Below are positions 38,586 to 47,323 of a DNA stretch of 64,000 nt, piece after piece; positions within the stretch are counted from its first letter, which is position 1; every line of letters starts with the position of its first letter. The stretch is from an uncultured Oscillospiraceae bacterium. GTDB lineage: Bacteria > Bacillota > Clostridia > Oscillospirales > Acutalibacteraceae. The notes below the pieces were generated by a model. That model saw only the letters and a list, made by a program, of their open reading frames with translations. It was not told the DNA's origin and ran no database searches. Position numbers and translations under genes: made by a program. The DNA lies in the NCBI GenBank assembly GCA_900539425.1, contig UQBX01000008.1, forward strand, positions 1-64,000. The letters run 5' to 3'.

Positions 38586-39512
38586 ATGCGGCATTTACTT
38601 GACACAACTGATTTATCCGTCAGCGAGATAAATGATATCATCGCTCTTGCAGATGACATAATTTCAGACAAAAAGAAATATGCAAAAGTCTGCGAAGGCA
38701 AAAAACTTGCAACTCTGTTCTTTGAGCCAAGCACAAGGACAAGACTTTCGTTCGAGGCGGCTATGCTTGAACTCGGCGGCAGTGTTCTCGGATTTTCCGA
38801 GGCTAATTCCTCTTCCGCTTCAAAGGGTGAAACGGTGGAAGATACTATAAGAGTGGTATCCTGCTATGCAGATATAATAGCGATGCGCCATCCCATTGAA
38901 GGGGCGCCCAAAGTTGCCACCTTTACTTCTCTTGTGCCTGTTATAAATGCGGGCGACGGGGGACACAGCCACCCAACTCAAACTATGACGGATCTGCTCA
39001 CTATACACAGGGAAAAGGGTTCGTTTGAAAATCTTACTATCGGTCTCTGCGGGGATCTGAAGTTCGGCAGAACGGTTCACAGCCTTGTTAAGGCAATGAG
39101 CAGATATAAAAACATTAAATTTGTGCTTATATCACCCAAAGAGCTTTCTGTGCCGGATTATATAATTTCAGATTATCTTGTTGCAAACGGTATTGAATAC
39201 AGCGTTGTTGATAAAATGGAAGATGTTATGCCTGAGCTTGACATTCTTTATATGACTCGTGTTCAGAGAGAAAGATTTTTCTCTGAGGATGAGTATCTGA
39301 AACATAAGGACGCTTTTATCCTTGATGAGGATAAACTCAAAAATGCCAAGAAGGATCTTACCATTATGCACCCGCTTCCTAGGGTTAATGAGATCGCCCG
39401 TGAGGTAGACGCTGATCCAAGAGCAAAATATTTTGATCAGGCGTTAAACGGCAAATATATAAGAATGGCACTTATAATTACATTACTGAGATGGGCGGGT
39501 GAACTTGACTGA
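38586..39512 (+). CDS. pyrB: Aspartate carbamoyltransferase catalytic subunit
   Basis: 308 aa. The carbamoyl phosphate site PSTRTRLSF and the HPTQTMTD motif identify the aspartate enzyme, which makes carbamoyl aspartate. Its stop overlaps the pyrI ATG (TGATG), so catalytic and regulatory chains are made together. It is the committed step of the pathway and the only gene of the operon separated by a larger gap from its predecessor. Confidence 0.96.
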   Translation: MRHLLDTTDLSVSEINDIIALADDIISDKKKYAKVCEGKKLATLFFEPSTRTRLSFEAAMLELGGSVLGFSEANSSSASKGETVEDTIRVVSCYADIIAMRHPIEGAPKVATFTSLVPVINAGDGGHSHPTQTMTDLLTIHREKGSFENLTIGLCGDLKFGRTVHSLVKAMSRYKNIKFVLISPKELSVPDYIISDYLVANGIEYSVVDKMEDVMPELDILYMTRVQRERFFSEDEYLKHKDAFILDEDKLKNAKKDLTIMHPLPRVNEIAREVDADPRAKYFDQALNGKYIRMALIITLLRWAGELD

Positions 39513-39922
39513 TGAAAATAGATAAGATTGAAAACGGTTATGTTCTGGATCATATAAGCGCCGGAAGCGGCATGAAAGTATATGAGGCTCTCGGGCTTTC
39601 AAAGGAAAAATGCCAGGTTGCCATTATTCAGAACGCAAAGAGCGAAAAATTAGGCGTTAAGGATATAATCAAGGTAAATGAACTTATTGATCTTGATCTT
39701 GATGTGCTTGCGTTTATTGATAATAATATCACCGTTAATGTTATCAAAGACGGCGTTGCAAGCAAAAAAACGCTCACTCAGCCAAAACGCATTGTCAATG
39801 TGGCAAAATGCCCCAATCCGCGCTGTATTTCAAATGTTGAGGAGGGCGTAAAATATGAATTTGCCCTTACGGATGACAAAGGCACTTACCGCTGCATTTA
39901 CTGTGAAACTAAAATAAAATAA
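39512..39922 (+). CDS. pyrI: Aspartate carbamoyltransferase regulatory subunit
   Basis: 136 aa. An N-terminal nucleotide-binding domain is followed by a zinc domain with CPNPRC (C-x4-C) and CIYC (C-x2-C), the four-Cys site that contacts PyrB. It gives nucleotide control of the enzyme, as in E. coli; B. subtilis lacks it. It is shorter than the E. coli chain (about 153 aa), as in other Clostridia and archaea. Confidence 0.95.
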   Translation: MKIDKIENGYVLDHISAGSGMKVYEALGLSKEKCQVAIIQNAKSEKLGVKDIIKVNELIDLDLDVLAFIDNNITVNVIKDGVASKKTLTQPKRIVNVAKCPNPRCISNVEEGVKYEFALTDDKGTYRCIYCETKIK

Positions 39923-39929
39923 AAAAATA

Positions 39930-39960
39930 AAAGGTTTCCGAAATAACGGAAACCTTTTTT
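39930..39960. terminator. Terminator of the pyrimidine operon
   Basis: 11-bp stem AAAGGTTTCCG / CGGAAACCTTT with a 6-nt loop and T-runs on both strands, serving also the opposing CxxC gene. Confidence 0.92.
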
Positions 39961-39974
39961 GTTGGAATTTTCGT

Positions 39975-40259
39975 TTAAAGCGAACCTTCCTCCTGAAGTT
40001 TTGCAAAGCATTCGCTGCAGTAAACAGGGCGGTCGTCCTTGGGCTCAAACGGTACTTTGCATTCAGCCCCGCAGTTGGCGCATACAGCGTCGTGCATAAC
40101 ACGAGAAGCCTTGATTGCCGCTTTCTTTGCTGCTCTGCATTCCTTGCATCTTACAGGTTCGTTTTCAAAGCCTTTTTCAGCGTAAAACTCCTGTTCGCCT
40201 GCGGTGAAAATGAATTCTTTGCCGCAATCTTTGCAGATTAAAGTTTTGTCTTCGTACAT
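39975..40259 (-). CDS. Small zinc-ribbon protein with CxxC-x17-CxxC motif
   Basis: 94 aa. Two four-Cys units: CKDC...CKEC (residues 9-41) and CANC...CSEC (about 60-85). The second has exactly 17 residues between the pairs, which matches the CxxC-x17-CxxC domain described in Firmicutes. Each unit should bind one zinc. Role unknown; nucleic-acid or protein binding is likely for such ribbons. It follows the sigma-factor gene by 52 bp on the same strand and may be its operon partner. GAGGT precedes the ATG. Confidence 0.8.
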   Translation of the reverse strand: MYEDKTLICKDCGKEFIFTAGEQEFYAEKGFENEPVRCKECRAAKKAAIKASRVMHDAVCANCGAECKVPFEPKDDRPVYCSECFAKLQEEGSL

Positions 40260-40311
40260 AATTTTTTACCTCTTAAAAAATATTTGCCGCTGTGGGCGTA
40301 CGGGAGATGAT

Positions 40312-40884
40312 TCAGAAGGAAACTTCTCTAAGTTTCTTTCTTATACGCTGTAAAGCATTATCTATCGCTTTGGGACTTTTATTAAGTTTTTGTGCGATTT
40401 CGTTGTAACTGCAGCCAACAAGAAACAATCTCAATACGCTGTTTTCCAGCTTTGAAAGGCTTTTGTCAAGCTGCTGTAATAACAAAGATACGCTTTCCCC
40501 GGCAAGGAAAGAATCTTCGGCACTTAAAGAATTCATTTTCCCGTCAACAAACTCCTTTTCAAACGGAACAACATCATTGATTGGAATATCTTTCTGTCTG
40601 TTCACTTTGCGAAGTGCCGTTTTTATTGAGTTGTACACACAGGTATAAGCATAAGAAAGAAAGGGGATACCTCTTTTTTCGTCATAGGATTTTACTGCCG
40701 CCAGCAAACCTATCATACCCTCCTGCATAAGGTCTTCGGGTTCAATTGCCGCGTTAGTCCATCCTGACGCCGTCTTTACAGCTATATACTTGTATTTTTT
40801 GATAATGAAGTCTATTGCCTCATTATCTCCTTCCTTGGCAAGCAAAAGTATGTCCGATTCACTTATGTTGCTAAATCTTTCCAT
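40312..40884 (-). CDS. SigH-like RNA polymerase sigma factor
   Basis: 190 aa. Region 2 includes EDLMQEGMIGL and the region 2.3/2.4 stretch with FLSYAYTCVYNSI; region 4 ends with YNEIAQKLNKSPKAIDNALQRIRKKL. Size and the IDNALQR ending resemble SigH (Spo0H), the sigma factor for the start of sporulation. Other sigma-70 family members of similar size are possible, so I leave the symbol empty. GGAGG precedes the ATG. The promoter is strong-looking and carries a duplicated -35 element. Confidence 0.82.
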   Translation of the reverse strand: MERFSNISESDILLLAKEGDNEAIDFIIKKYKYIAVKTASGWTNAAIEPEDLMQEGMIGLLAAVKSYDEKRGIPFLSYAYTCVYNSIKTALRKVNRQKDIPINDVVPFEKEFVDGKMNSLSAEDSFLAGESVSLLLQQLDKSLSKLENSVLRLFLVGCSYNEIAQKLNKSPKAIDNALQRIRKKLREVSF

Positions 40885-40909
40885 AAAATCCTCCAGCTTA
40901 CCTAATCAT

Positions 40910-40938
40910 ATAATATAACAATACACTATTATTGTCAA
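40910..40938 (-). promoter_or_regulatory. Promoter of the SigH-like gene
   Basis: Minus strand TTGACA (40938-40933), 17-bp spacer, TATTAT (40915-40910). A second TTGACAATA lies 11 bp upstream of the first one. Confidence 0.7.
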
Positions 40939-40980
40939 GATATTGTCAAGTAAACTGTTTTAACTTGGTTTTACCGCGAA

Positions 40981-42075
40981 TTATACGTTGAATCTGAATT
41001 CAACTATATCTCCGTCCTGCATAACGTATTCTTTGCCTTCACTTCTGATAAGACCTTTTTCCTTGCACGCGTTCATTGAGCCGTTTGCCATTAAATCGTC
41101 AAAGGAAACAACCTCTGCCCTGATGAAACCGCGTTCAAAGTCGCTGTGTATCTTTCCTGCCGCCTGAGGAGCTTTTGTGCCTTTTTTGATAGTCCAAGCC
41201 CTAACTTCTTTTTTACCGGCGGTAAGGAATGAAATAAGTCCAAGCAGGCTGTAACTTTTCTGTATAAGTCTGTCAAGACCGCTCTTTTCAAGTCCAAGGT
41301 CTGAAAGGAACATCTTTTTGTCTTCTTCGTCAAGAGTGGCAATTTCCGCTTCTGTTTCAGCGCATATCGCAAGTGTTTCAGCCCCTTCTTCTGAGGCGAT
41401 CTCTTTAACGGTGTTGTAATTCTTATTGTTTTCAATACCGTTCGCAAAATCCTCGTCGCTCATATTGCAGGCGTAGATTACAGGCTTGATAGTAAGCAGA
41501 GAAACCTCTTTAAGGTATTCGCTCTCGTCTTCGGAAATCTCGCAGCTTCTCGCTGTCTTTCCGCCTTCCATTTCGCTGTAAAGCCTTTCAAGGAACTCAA
41601 CTTCGGGAGCAATTGTTTTGTCGCCCTTCATAGCTTTCTTTCTGCTGTCTATTCTGCGGTTAAGTATATCAAGGTCTGAAAGTATCAGTTCCAAATTAAT
41701 CGTTTCAATATCCCTTTTCGGGTCTATACTGCCGTCAACGTGTGTGATATCGTCATTCTCAAAGCAGCGTACAACGTGAATTACGGCATCTACCTCACGA
41801 ATATGGCTCAGAAACTTGTTTCCGAGACCTTCGCCCTTGCTTGCGCCTTTTACAAGACCCGCAATGTCCACAAATTCAATTGATGCCGGCGTGAATTTAT
41901 CAGGCTCATACATTTCTGCAAGCTTGTCCAGCCTTTCGTCAGGAACGCTTACCATTCCCACATTCGGTTCAATTGTGCAGAATGGGTAGTTTGCGCTCTG
42001 TGCTCCTGCGTTTGTAATGGCGTTGAAAAGTGTGCTTTTTCCTACATTTGGAAGTCCCACGATACCAAGTTTCAT
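40981..42075 (-). CDS. ychF: Ribosome-binding ATPase/GTPase YchF
   Basis: 364 aa Obg-family P-loop protein. The Walker A GLPNVGKST opens the protein; a helical coiled domain follows, and the C-terminal TGS-like domain ends with MQDGDIVEFRF. The usual NKxD is replaced by NMSD, in line with YchF proteins that prefer ATP. It binds ribosomes and is linked to stress responses. It is transcribed from its own promoter; no terminator is seen between it and the SigH-like gene 97 bp downstream, so read-through is possible. Confidence 0.94.
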   Translation of the reverse strand: MKLGIVGLPNVGKSTLFNAITNAGAQSANYPFCTIEPNVGMVSVPDERLDKLAEMYEPDKFTPASIEFVDIAGLVKGASKGEGLGNKFLSHIREVDAVIHVVRCFENDDITHVDGSIDPKRDIETINLELILSDLDILNRRIDSRKKAMKGDKTIAPEVEFLERLYSEMEGGKTARSCEISEDESEYLKEVSLLTIKPVIYACNMSDEDFANGIENNKNYNTVKEIASEEGAETLAICAETEAEIATLDEEDKKMFLSDLGLEKSGLDRLIQKSYSLLGLISFLTAGKKEVRAWTIKKGTKAPQAAGKIHSDFERGFIRAEVVSFDDLMANGSMNACKEKGLIRSEGKEYVMQDGDIVEFRFNV

Positions 42076-42121
42076 TTACATTTCTCCTTGTACTCTATAT
42101 CTTCAAATCAATCATCTATAT

Positions 42122-42150
42122 AGTATATATCACATAATTTGATTTGGCAA
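42122..42150 (-). promoter_or_regulatory. Promoter of ychF
   Basis: Minus strand TTGCCA (42150-42145), 17-bp spacer, TATACT (42127-42122). Confidence 0.65.
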
Positions 42151-42209
42151 GGCAAAATTGACGCCGCCCTTTCTTTTTTCGCCCTTTTATTTTTTTAGCC
42201 GCCGTTTTT

Positions 42210-42253
42210 AGGCAAAAATATGCCTTGACTTTACCGCATAAAAATACTAAAAT
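42210..42253 (+). promoter_or_regulatory. Promoter and possible operator of the ilv-leu operon
   Basis: TTGACT (42225-42230), 17-bp spacer, TAAAAT (42248-42253). An inverted repeat AGGCA-AAAATA-TGCCT (42210-42225) touches the -35 and could be an operator. The leader is only about 35 nt, with no T-box or leader peptide. Confidence 0.65.
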
Positions 42254-42293
42254 ATCTATAAATATTTTTTAAGATAAAAACGGAGGGATTATT

Positions 42294-43958
42294 ATGGAAT
42301 TAAACGGCTCTCAGATAGTTCTTGAAGTTCTTAAAGAACAGGACGTTGACACGGTCTTCGGCTATCCAGGAGGCACAATTCTTAATATATTCGACGAGTT
42401 GTATAAATACGGTGATACCTTCAAGCATATTCTTACGGCTCACGAGCAGGGCGCGTCACATGCGGCAGACGGCTATGCAAGAGCAACAGGCAAAGTCGGT
42501 GTCTGTTTTGCAACTTCTGGCCCCGGCTCAACAAACCTTGTAACGGGTATCGCTACTGCCTATATGGATTCTATTCCGATGGTTGCAATTACCTGCAATG
42601 TAGGCACTTCCATGATAGGCAGAGATTCATTCCAGGAAGTTGATATCAAAGGCATTACAATGCCTATTACAAAGCATAATTTTATGGTGCGCAATGTAGA
42701 GGAATTAGCTGATACTCTCAGAAATGCTTTTAGAATTGCCATCAGCGGCAGAAAAGGCCCTGTCCTTGTTGATATTCCAAAGGATATTACAGCTGCTAAA
42801 TGTGAGTATTATCCCGTTCCCAAGCAGCTGCCCGATGAGCCTGTTCATCCAAAGAACAAAGCTATTACCCGTGCGGTTGAACTTCTTCAAAACAGTAAAA
42901 AACCGCTTATTTATCTCGGCGGCGGTGCAATTTCTTCAAACTGCTGCAAAGAAATAAAAGAGTTCGCTGAAAAATTAGACTGCCCCGTAGTTTCCTCTCT
43001 TATGGGCCTCGGCGCATTCGATCATCAGCATGAGCTTTATGTAGGCCTTATCGGTATGCACGGCAGATTCGAATCAAATAAAGCAGCTTCACAGTGCGAT
43101 GTGCTTATTGCCTGCGGCGCAAGATTTTCAGACAGAGTTGCCGGCAACAGACTTAAATTCGCTCCTAAAGCAGATGTTGTACATATTGATATCGACCCTG
43201 CGGAAATGGATAAAAACGTACATTCCGACTGCCATCTGAGAGGCGACCTCAAAGAGGTTCTTCCGCTTCTTACCAAGGCTCTTGAAAGCAGCAAGCACGA
43301 CGAGTGGAAAGCTGAGATAAACAGCTGGAAACGTCCGTTCGTTCAGAATCAGATAGATGAATATGTAAATCCGCAGTCACTTATTGAGTGCGTTGACGAA
43401 AATACTCCTGATGACACTATTGTTGTTACAGATGTAGGTCAGCATCAGCTCTGGGCTGCTCAGTTTTATAAATTCCGTCAGCCGCGTACTCTTCTCACAA
43501 GCGGCGGCCTCGGCACAATGGGCTATTCTATGGGCGCCGCAATGGGCGCTGCTTTCGGATGCCCGCAGAAGAGAGTAGTTCTTTTTGCAGGTGACGGCGG
43601 CTTCCACATGAATCTCAACGAGCTTGCCACAATGGCTTCATATAACATTCCTGTTACAATGTTTATTATGAACAATCAGGTTCTCGGAATGGTTCGTCAG
43701 TGGCAGAAACTGTTTTACGGTAACCGCTTTGCCGATACCGATCCTCATAGACAGACTGATTTTGTTAAGGTTGCAGAAGCGTTCGGCGTAAAAGGCCTTC
43801 GTATTGAAAACAACGATCAGATTGAAAGCGTTGTAAAAGAAGCGCTTGCGTATAACGGCCCGGTTCTTGTAGATTGCCGTATTTCTCCGGATTCAAATGT
43901 ATTGCCGATGATTCCACCCGGCGGCTCTTCAGACGATATTATCATGAATTTCAATTGA
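42294..43958 (+). CDS. ilvB: Acetolactate synthase large subunit
   Basis: 554 aa thiamine diphosphate enzyme, first common step of valine, leucine and isoleucine synthesis. The catalytic Glu lies in AHEQGASHAADGYAR, and the ThDP/Mg site in GDGGFHMNLNEL. The length and the regulatory partner ilvN directly after it mark the anabolic enzyme rather than the catabolic AlsS. GGAGG precedes the ATG. Confidence 0.96.
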   Translation: MELNGSQIVLEVLKEQDVDTVFGYPGGTILNIFDELYKYGDTFKHILTAHEQGASHAADGYARATGKVGVCFATSGPGSTNLVTGIATAYMDSIPMVAITCNVGTSMIGRDSFQEVDIKGITMPITKHNFMVRNVEELADTLRNAFRIAISGRKGPVLVDIPKDITAAKCEYYPVPKQLPDEPVHPKNKAITRAVELLQNSKKPLIYLGGGAISSNCCKEIKEFAEKLDCPVVSSLMGLGAFDHQHELYVGLIGMHGRFESNKAASQCDVLIACGARFSDRVAGNRLKFAPKADVVHIDIDPAEMDKNVHSDCHLRGDLKEVLPLLTKALESSKHDEWKAEINSWKRPFVQNQIDEYVNPQSLIECVDENTPDDTIVVTDVGQHQLWAAQFYKFRQPRTLLTSGGLGTMGYSMGAAMGAAFGCPQKRVVLFAGDGGFHMNLNELATMASYNIPVTMFIMNNQVLGMVRQWQKLFYGNRFADTDPHRQTDFVKVAEAFGVKGLRIENNDQIESVVKEALAYNGPVLVDCRISPDSNVLPMIPPGGSSDDIIMNFN

Positions 43959-43975
43959 TAAGGAGAGTGTGAGAA

Positions 43976-44482
43976 ATGACTGAAAAACTTATTTTTTCCG
44001 TACTTGTAGATAACCAGAGCGGTGTTTTGCAGCGTGTTGCAAGCCTTTTCAGCAGAAGAGGCTATAATATTAATTCTTTGACCGTTAGTGAAACGGAAGA
44101 TCCTGCTTTTTCTCGCATGACCGTTGTTTCTGAAACAGAATCAGATATGGCGCGTCAGATCGAAATGCAGCTTCTTAAACTTGAAATTGTAAAGAAGGTA
44201 GAGATTCTTACAGAGAAGAATGCCGTTTCTTCAGAGCTCCTTCTTATAAAAGTCAGGGCAAAAGGAATTGATAAAAAGAACGCACTGCTTGAGATAAACA
44301 GAAAATACGGCGCAAGAATCGTAGATGTCACTCTTGAGAGCTTTACTCTTGAGCTTACGGGCAGACCGTACACTATTGATGAGTTCATAGGCGCTGTTTC
44401 CGATTTCGGTATCATCGAAATGGCAAGAACAGGTGAAACTTCACTCGAAAGAGGTTCGGAGTCTTTTTCCGAAGATCTTTAA
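43976..44482 (+). CDS. ilvN: Acetolactate synthase small regulatory subunit
   Basis: 168 aa. N-terminal ACT domain (about 1-75, with VDNQSGVLQRVASLFSRRGYN) followed by the C-terminal domain of IlvH/IlvN. It activates IlvB and confers valine inhibition. It follows ilvB by 17 bp with a GGAG site. Confidence 0.95.
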   Translation: MTEKLIFSVLVDNQSGVLQRVASLFSRRGYNINSLTVSETEDPAFSRMTVVSETESDMARQIEMQLLKLEIVKKVEILTEKNAVSSELLLIKVRAKGIDKKNALLEINRKYGARIVDVTLESFTLELTGRPYTIDEFIGAVSDFGIIEMARTGETSLERGSESFSEDL

Positions 44483-44533
44483 TTTGACGATGCCTTTTTC
44501 GGCACAATATTATTCAGTACACAGGTGATAATT

Positions 44534-45793
44534 ATGGGAATGACAATGACTCAGAAGATCCTTGCGGATCATGCGGGGCTTGAAAGCGTAACAGCCGGTC
44601 AGCTTATTAACGCAAAGCTTGATATGGTGCTCGGTAATGACGTTACTTCTCCCGTTGCAATCAACGTAATGGAAAAATTCGGCAAGGATAAAGTATTTGA
44701 TAAAACGAGAATTTCCCTTGTTATGGATCATTTTACACCTAACAAGGATATTCAGTCTGCTCAAAACTGCAAGCAGGTAAGGGAATTTGCGGCACGTCAC
44801 GGCATACTGCATTATTATGATGTAGGAAAAATGGGCATAGAGCACGCGCTTCTTCCTGAGCAGGGTATAGTTACATGCGGCGACTGCATTATAGGAGCTG
44901 ACAGCCATACATGTACATACGGAGCTCTCGGCGCCTTTTCAACAGGTGTCGGCTCAACAGATATGGCGGCAGGTATGATTACCGGCATGGCATGGTTCAA
45001 GGTTCCTGCGGCAATTAAAGTTGTAATTACCGGCGAAAAACCCGAGTATATATGCGGCAAGGATGTTATTCTTGATATTATCGGCAGAATTGGTGTTGAC
45101 GGCGCACTTTACAAGAGCCTTGAGTTCACCGGCGACGGCGTTAAAAATCTTTCTATGGATGACCGCCTTACCATCTCAAATATGGCTATCGAGTGCGGAG
45201 CTAAAAACGGCATTTTCCCGGTTGACGACGTTACTCTTGCTTATGTTGAGGGCAGATCGGAACGCCCGTACAAAGTATTTGAGGCTGATGATGACGCGGA
45301 GTATGAGAGCACAATCACAGTTGATCTGAGTACTCTCAGACCTACGGTTGCTTTTCCGCATCTTCCTGAGAACACAAAAACTATTGACGAAGTTCCGCAG
45401 ATAAAAATCGATCAGGTAGTTATCGGTTCATGCACAAACGGCAGAATGGAAGACATGCGTATGGCGGCGTCCATTCTCAAGGGCAGAAAAGTTGCAGACG
45501 GTGTGCGTGTTATCGTTATTCCCGCTACACAGCAGATTTATCTTGACTGCATTAAAGAAGGTCTTGCCCAGATATTTATTGAGGCAGGAGCAATTGTTTC
45601 AACTCCTACTTGCGGCCCGTGCCTTGGCGGTCACATGGGTATTCTTGCTAAAGGTGAAAAAGCGGTTTCAACTTCAAACAGAAACTTTGTAGGCAGAATG
45701 GGTCATACTGAATCGGAGATATATCTTGCTTCTCCTGCTGTTGCCGCTGCTTCCGCAGTTGCAGGCTTCATTGCCGACCCGGCAAAAATTTAA
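44534..45793 (+). CDS. leuC: 3-isopropylmalate dehydratase large subunit
   Basis: 419 aa aconitase-family subunit. Iron-sulfur cysteines lie in GSCTNGR and [10 protein letters not shown]. The length fits the short, LeuC/homoaconitase-like group found in Clostridia and archaea. The ATG at 44534 is five bases after AGGTGA; upstream in-frame GTG at 44525 overlaps that site. It isomerises isopropylmalate in leucine synthesis. It lies 51 bp after ilvN. Confidence 0.94.
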   Translation: MGMTMTQKILADHAGLESVTAGQLINAKLDMVLGNDVTSPVAINVMEKFGKDKVFDKTRISLVMDHFTPNKDIQSAQNCKQVREFAARHGILHYYDVGKMGIEHALLPEQGIVTCGDCIIGADSHTCTYGALGAFSTGVGSTDMAAGMITGMAWFKVPAAIKVVITGEKPEYICGKDVILDIIGRIGVDGALYKSLEFTGDGVKNLSMDDRLTISNMAIECGAKNGIFPVDDVTLAYVEGRSERPYKVFEADDDAEYESTITVDLSTLRPTVAFPHLPENTKTIDEVPQIKIDQVVIGSCTNGRMEDMRMAASILKGRKVADGVRVIVIPATQQIYLDCIKEGLAQIFIEAGAIVSTPTCGPCLGGHMGILAKGEKAVSTSNRNFVGRMGHTESEIYLASPAVAAASAVAGFIADPAKI

Positions 45794-45806
45794 GGAGGTT
45801 TTTGTG

Positions 45807-46289
45807 ATGGATAAAGCTAAAGGCACTGTGCATAAATTCGGCGATAATGTTGATACAGATGTAATCATTCCCGCGCGTTATCTTAATAAAAGCGATGATG
45901 CGTGGCTTGCTTCCCATTGCATGGAAGATATAGATAAGGATTTTGTGAATAACGTAAAACCCGGCGATATCATGGTTGCGGGCGCAAATTTCGGATGCGG
46001 TTCATCAAGAGAACATGCTCCTATAGCTATTAAGGCAAGCGGCGTTTCTTGTGTAATTGCTTCAACTTTTGCCCGTATTTTCTACAGAAACGCAATCAAT
46101 ATCGGTCTTGCCATTCTTGAGTGTGACGAGGCGGCAAAGGAGATTCGCAACGGTGATACGGTAGAGGTTGATTTCAATACAGGCGTTATCACAGATGTTA
46201 CCCTCGGAAAAACATATCAGGCTCAGCCGTTTCCTGAGTTCATTCAGAATATTATTGCAAAGGGCGGCCTGCTCAATTCAATCGGATAA
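45807..46289 (+). CDS. leuD: 3-isopropylmalate dehydratase small subunit
   Basis: 160 aa swivel domain with [14 protein letters not shown] and the substrate loop [11 protein letters not shown]. It pairs with LeuC. AAGGAGG lies eight bases before the ATG at 45807; the 27 codons upstream of this in the same frame lie within leuC and are not used. Confidence 0.95.
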   Translation: MDKAKGTVHKFGDNVDTDVIIPARYLNKSDDAWLASHCMEDIDKDFVNNVKPGDIMVAGANFGCGSSREHAPIAIKASGVSCVIASTFARIFYRNAINIGLAILECDEAAKEIRNGDTVEVDFNTGVITDVTLGKTYQAQPFPEFIQNIIAKGGLLNSIG

Positions 46290-46307
46290 TCGGGAGTTTC
46301 AGACAAT

Positions 46308-46739
46308 ATGACACTTATTATTGATGATGAACTGCTTCAAAAATGCGGCGGCGGTTCATCTGAATACTGGTTTTCATACGCAGATTACACTATTAAGAAT
46401 ATTTCCGAACTTGACGATCTGGATAGGCCTGATGATATAGGCCAGACAGCTTATTACGTTTCGCTTGGTCTTATACCTTTCCTCACTGTAAGCAATGAGG
46501 AGGTTATGCGCGCATTTGTCAAATTCCGCGGCTCGGCGAAATTAAACGGTATCCTTCAGAAAGTTCATTCGGATGATTTTATTGAAACATTCTGGAAATA
46601 TTTCAACGCTTATCCGGAACTTAAAGAGGGGCTTACCGAATTCGGGGATAAGTTTATCTTGGAAAAGCTAAAGGAGTGGTGTTCGGAAAATAACATCACT
46701 TATGAAATCAGTGATAAACTTAAAGATATTAATAAATAA
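46308..46739 (+). CDS. Conserved-looking protein of unknown function
   Basis: 143 aa, acidic, no membrane segment, no signal peptide, no motif I recognise. It begins TLIIDDELLQKCGGG and has a middle part with helices. It follows leuD by 18 bp and ends at the operon terminator, so it is the last gene of the ilv-leu unit. Codon usage looks like its neighbours, so I regard it as a real gene. No function is proposed. Confidence 0.7.
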   Translation: MTLIIDDELLQKCGGGSSEYWFSYADYTIKNISELDDLDRPDDIGQTAYYVSLGLIPFLTVSNEEVMRAFVKFRGSAKLNGILQKVHSDDFIETFWKYFNAYPELKEGLTEFGDKFILEKLKEWCSENNITYEISDKLKDINK

Positions 46740-46753
46740 TACACTTATTATTA

Positions 46754-46777
46754 AAGCTGCCTTCGGGCAGCTTTTTT
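46754..46777 (+). terminator. Terminator of the ilv-leu unit
   Basis: 8-bp stem AAGCTGCC / GGCAGCTT closed by a stable C(TTCG)G tetraloop and followed by a T-run. Confidence 0.93.
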
Positions 46778-46791
46778 ATATATACTTATAT

Positions 46792-46820
46792 TTGCATATA
46801 AATATTTATTATGTTATACT
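46792..46820 (+). promoter_or_regulatory. Promoter of the S24/S26-ABC-GH2-cyclophilin unit
   Basis: TTGCAT, 17-bp spacer, TATACT; start near 46827, about 30 nt before the TTG start codon. Confidence 0.65.
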
Positions 46821-46855
46821 CTAAATATATTTTTGTTTTTTACAGGTGATTTGTT

Positions 46856-47323
46856 TTGGCAGATAACGATAATTTGAAAACTATTAAGCAGGCTGTGGAG
46901 CAAAACGGTATCTACACAGGGCTCACAAAAGGCTCTTCAATGGAGCCGCTTATACATAATCAGCAGGATACCATTATAATAGTAAAACCCGAAGGCAGGC
47001 TTAAAAAATACGATATTCCCGTCTATGTAACAAAATCAGGAAAGTATATAATGCACCGTGTTATAAAGGTGTGCAGCGATCATTACGTAATAGTAGGCGA
47101 TAATCTGCTTTCAAAAGAGTATGTAACAGATGATATGATAGTAGGCGTGCTGCGGGGCTTTTATAAAAACGGTAAAAAATATATAGATCTCAAAACAAAC
47201 CGCCTTTATAAAATCTATTCAAAAGTCTGGGTGGCGCTTTTGCCTGTAAGACCGCTTTACTGCTATTCAAAACGTGCAGTTAATAAAATCAAAAGAATTT
47301 TAAAACGAGGTAATACAAAGTGA
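46856..47323 (+). CDS. S24/S26-family signal-peptidase-like protein
   Basis: 155 aa. The nucleophile motif GSSMEP (Ser28) and a second box YIMHRV with His67, followed by VIVGDN, match the Ser-His type of signal peptidase (as SipW and archaeal/ER enzymes), not the Ser-Lys type. It lacks the N-terminal transmembrane anchor those enzymes have; the only hydrophobic stretch is about residues 120-135. The start is a TTG six bases after AGGTGA. It overlaps the following ABC exporter by 4 nt, suggesting that the pair processes and exports a peptide; no precursor gene is visible. Confidence 0.78.
   Translation: MADNDNLKTIKQAVEQNGIYTGLTKGSSMEPLIHNQQDTIIIVKPEGRLKKYDIPVYVTKSGKYIMHRVIKVCSDHYVIVGDNLLSKEYVTDDMIVGVLRGFYKNGKKYIDLKTNRLYKIYSKVWVALLPVRPLYCYSKRAVNKIKRILKRGNTK

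Noticed and set aside
42253..42293. T-box or leader peptide before ilvB
   Set aside because: The leader is about 35 nt only, too short for a T-box, and holds no short reading frame with branched-chain codons.
46740..46855. Hidden peptide gene before the S26-like protein
   Set aside because: The stretch holds a terminator and a promoter; no start codon with a ribosome site opens a frame of useful length.
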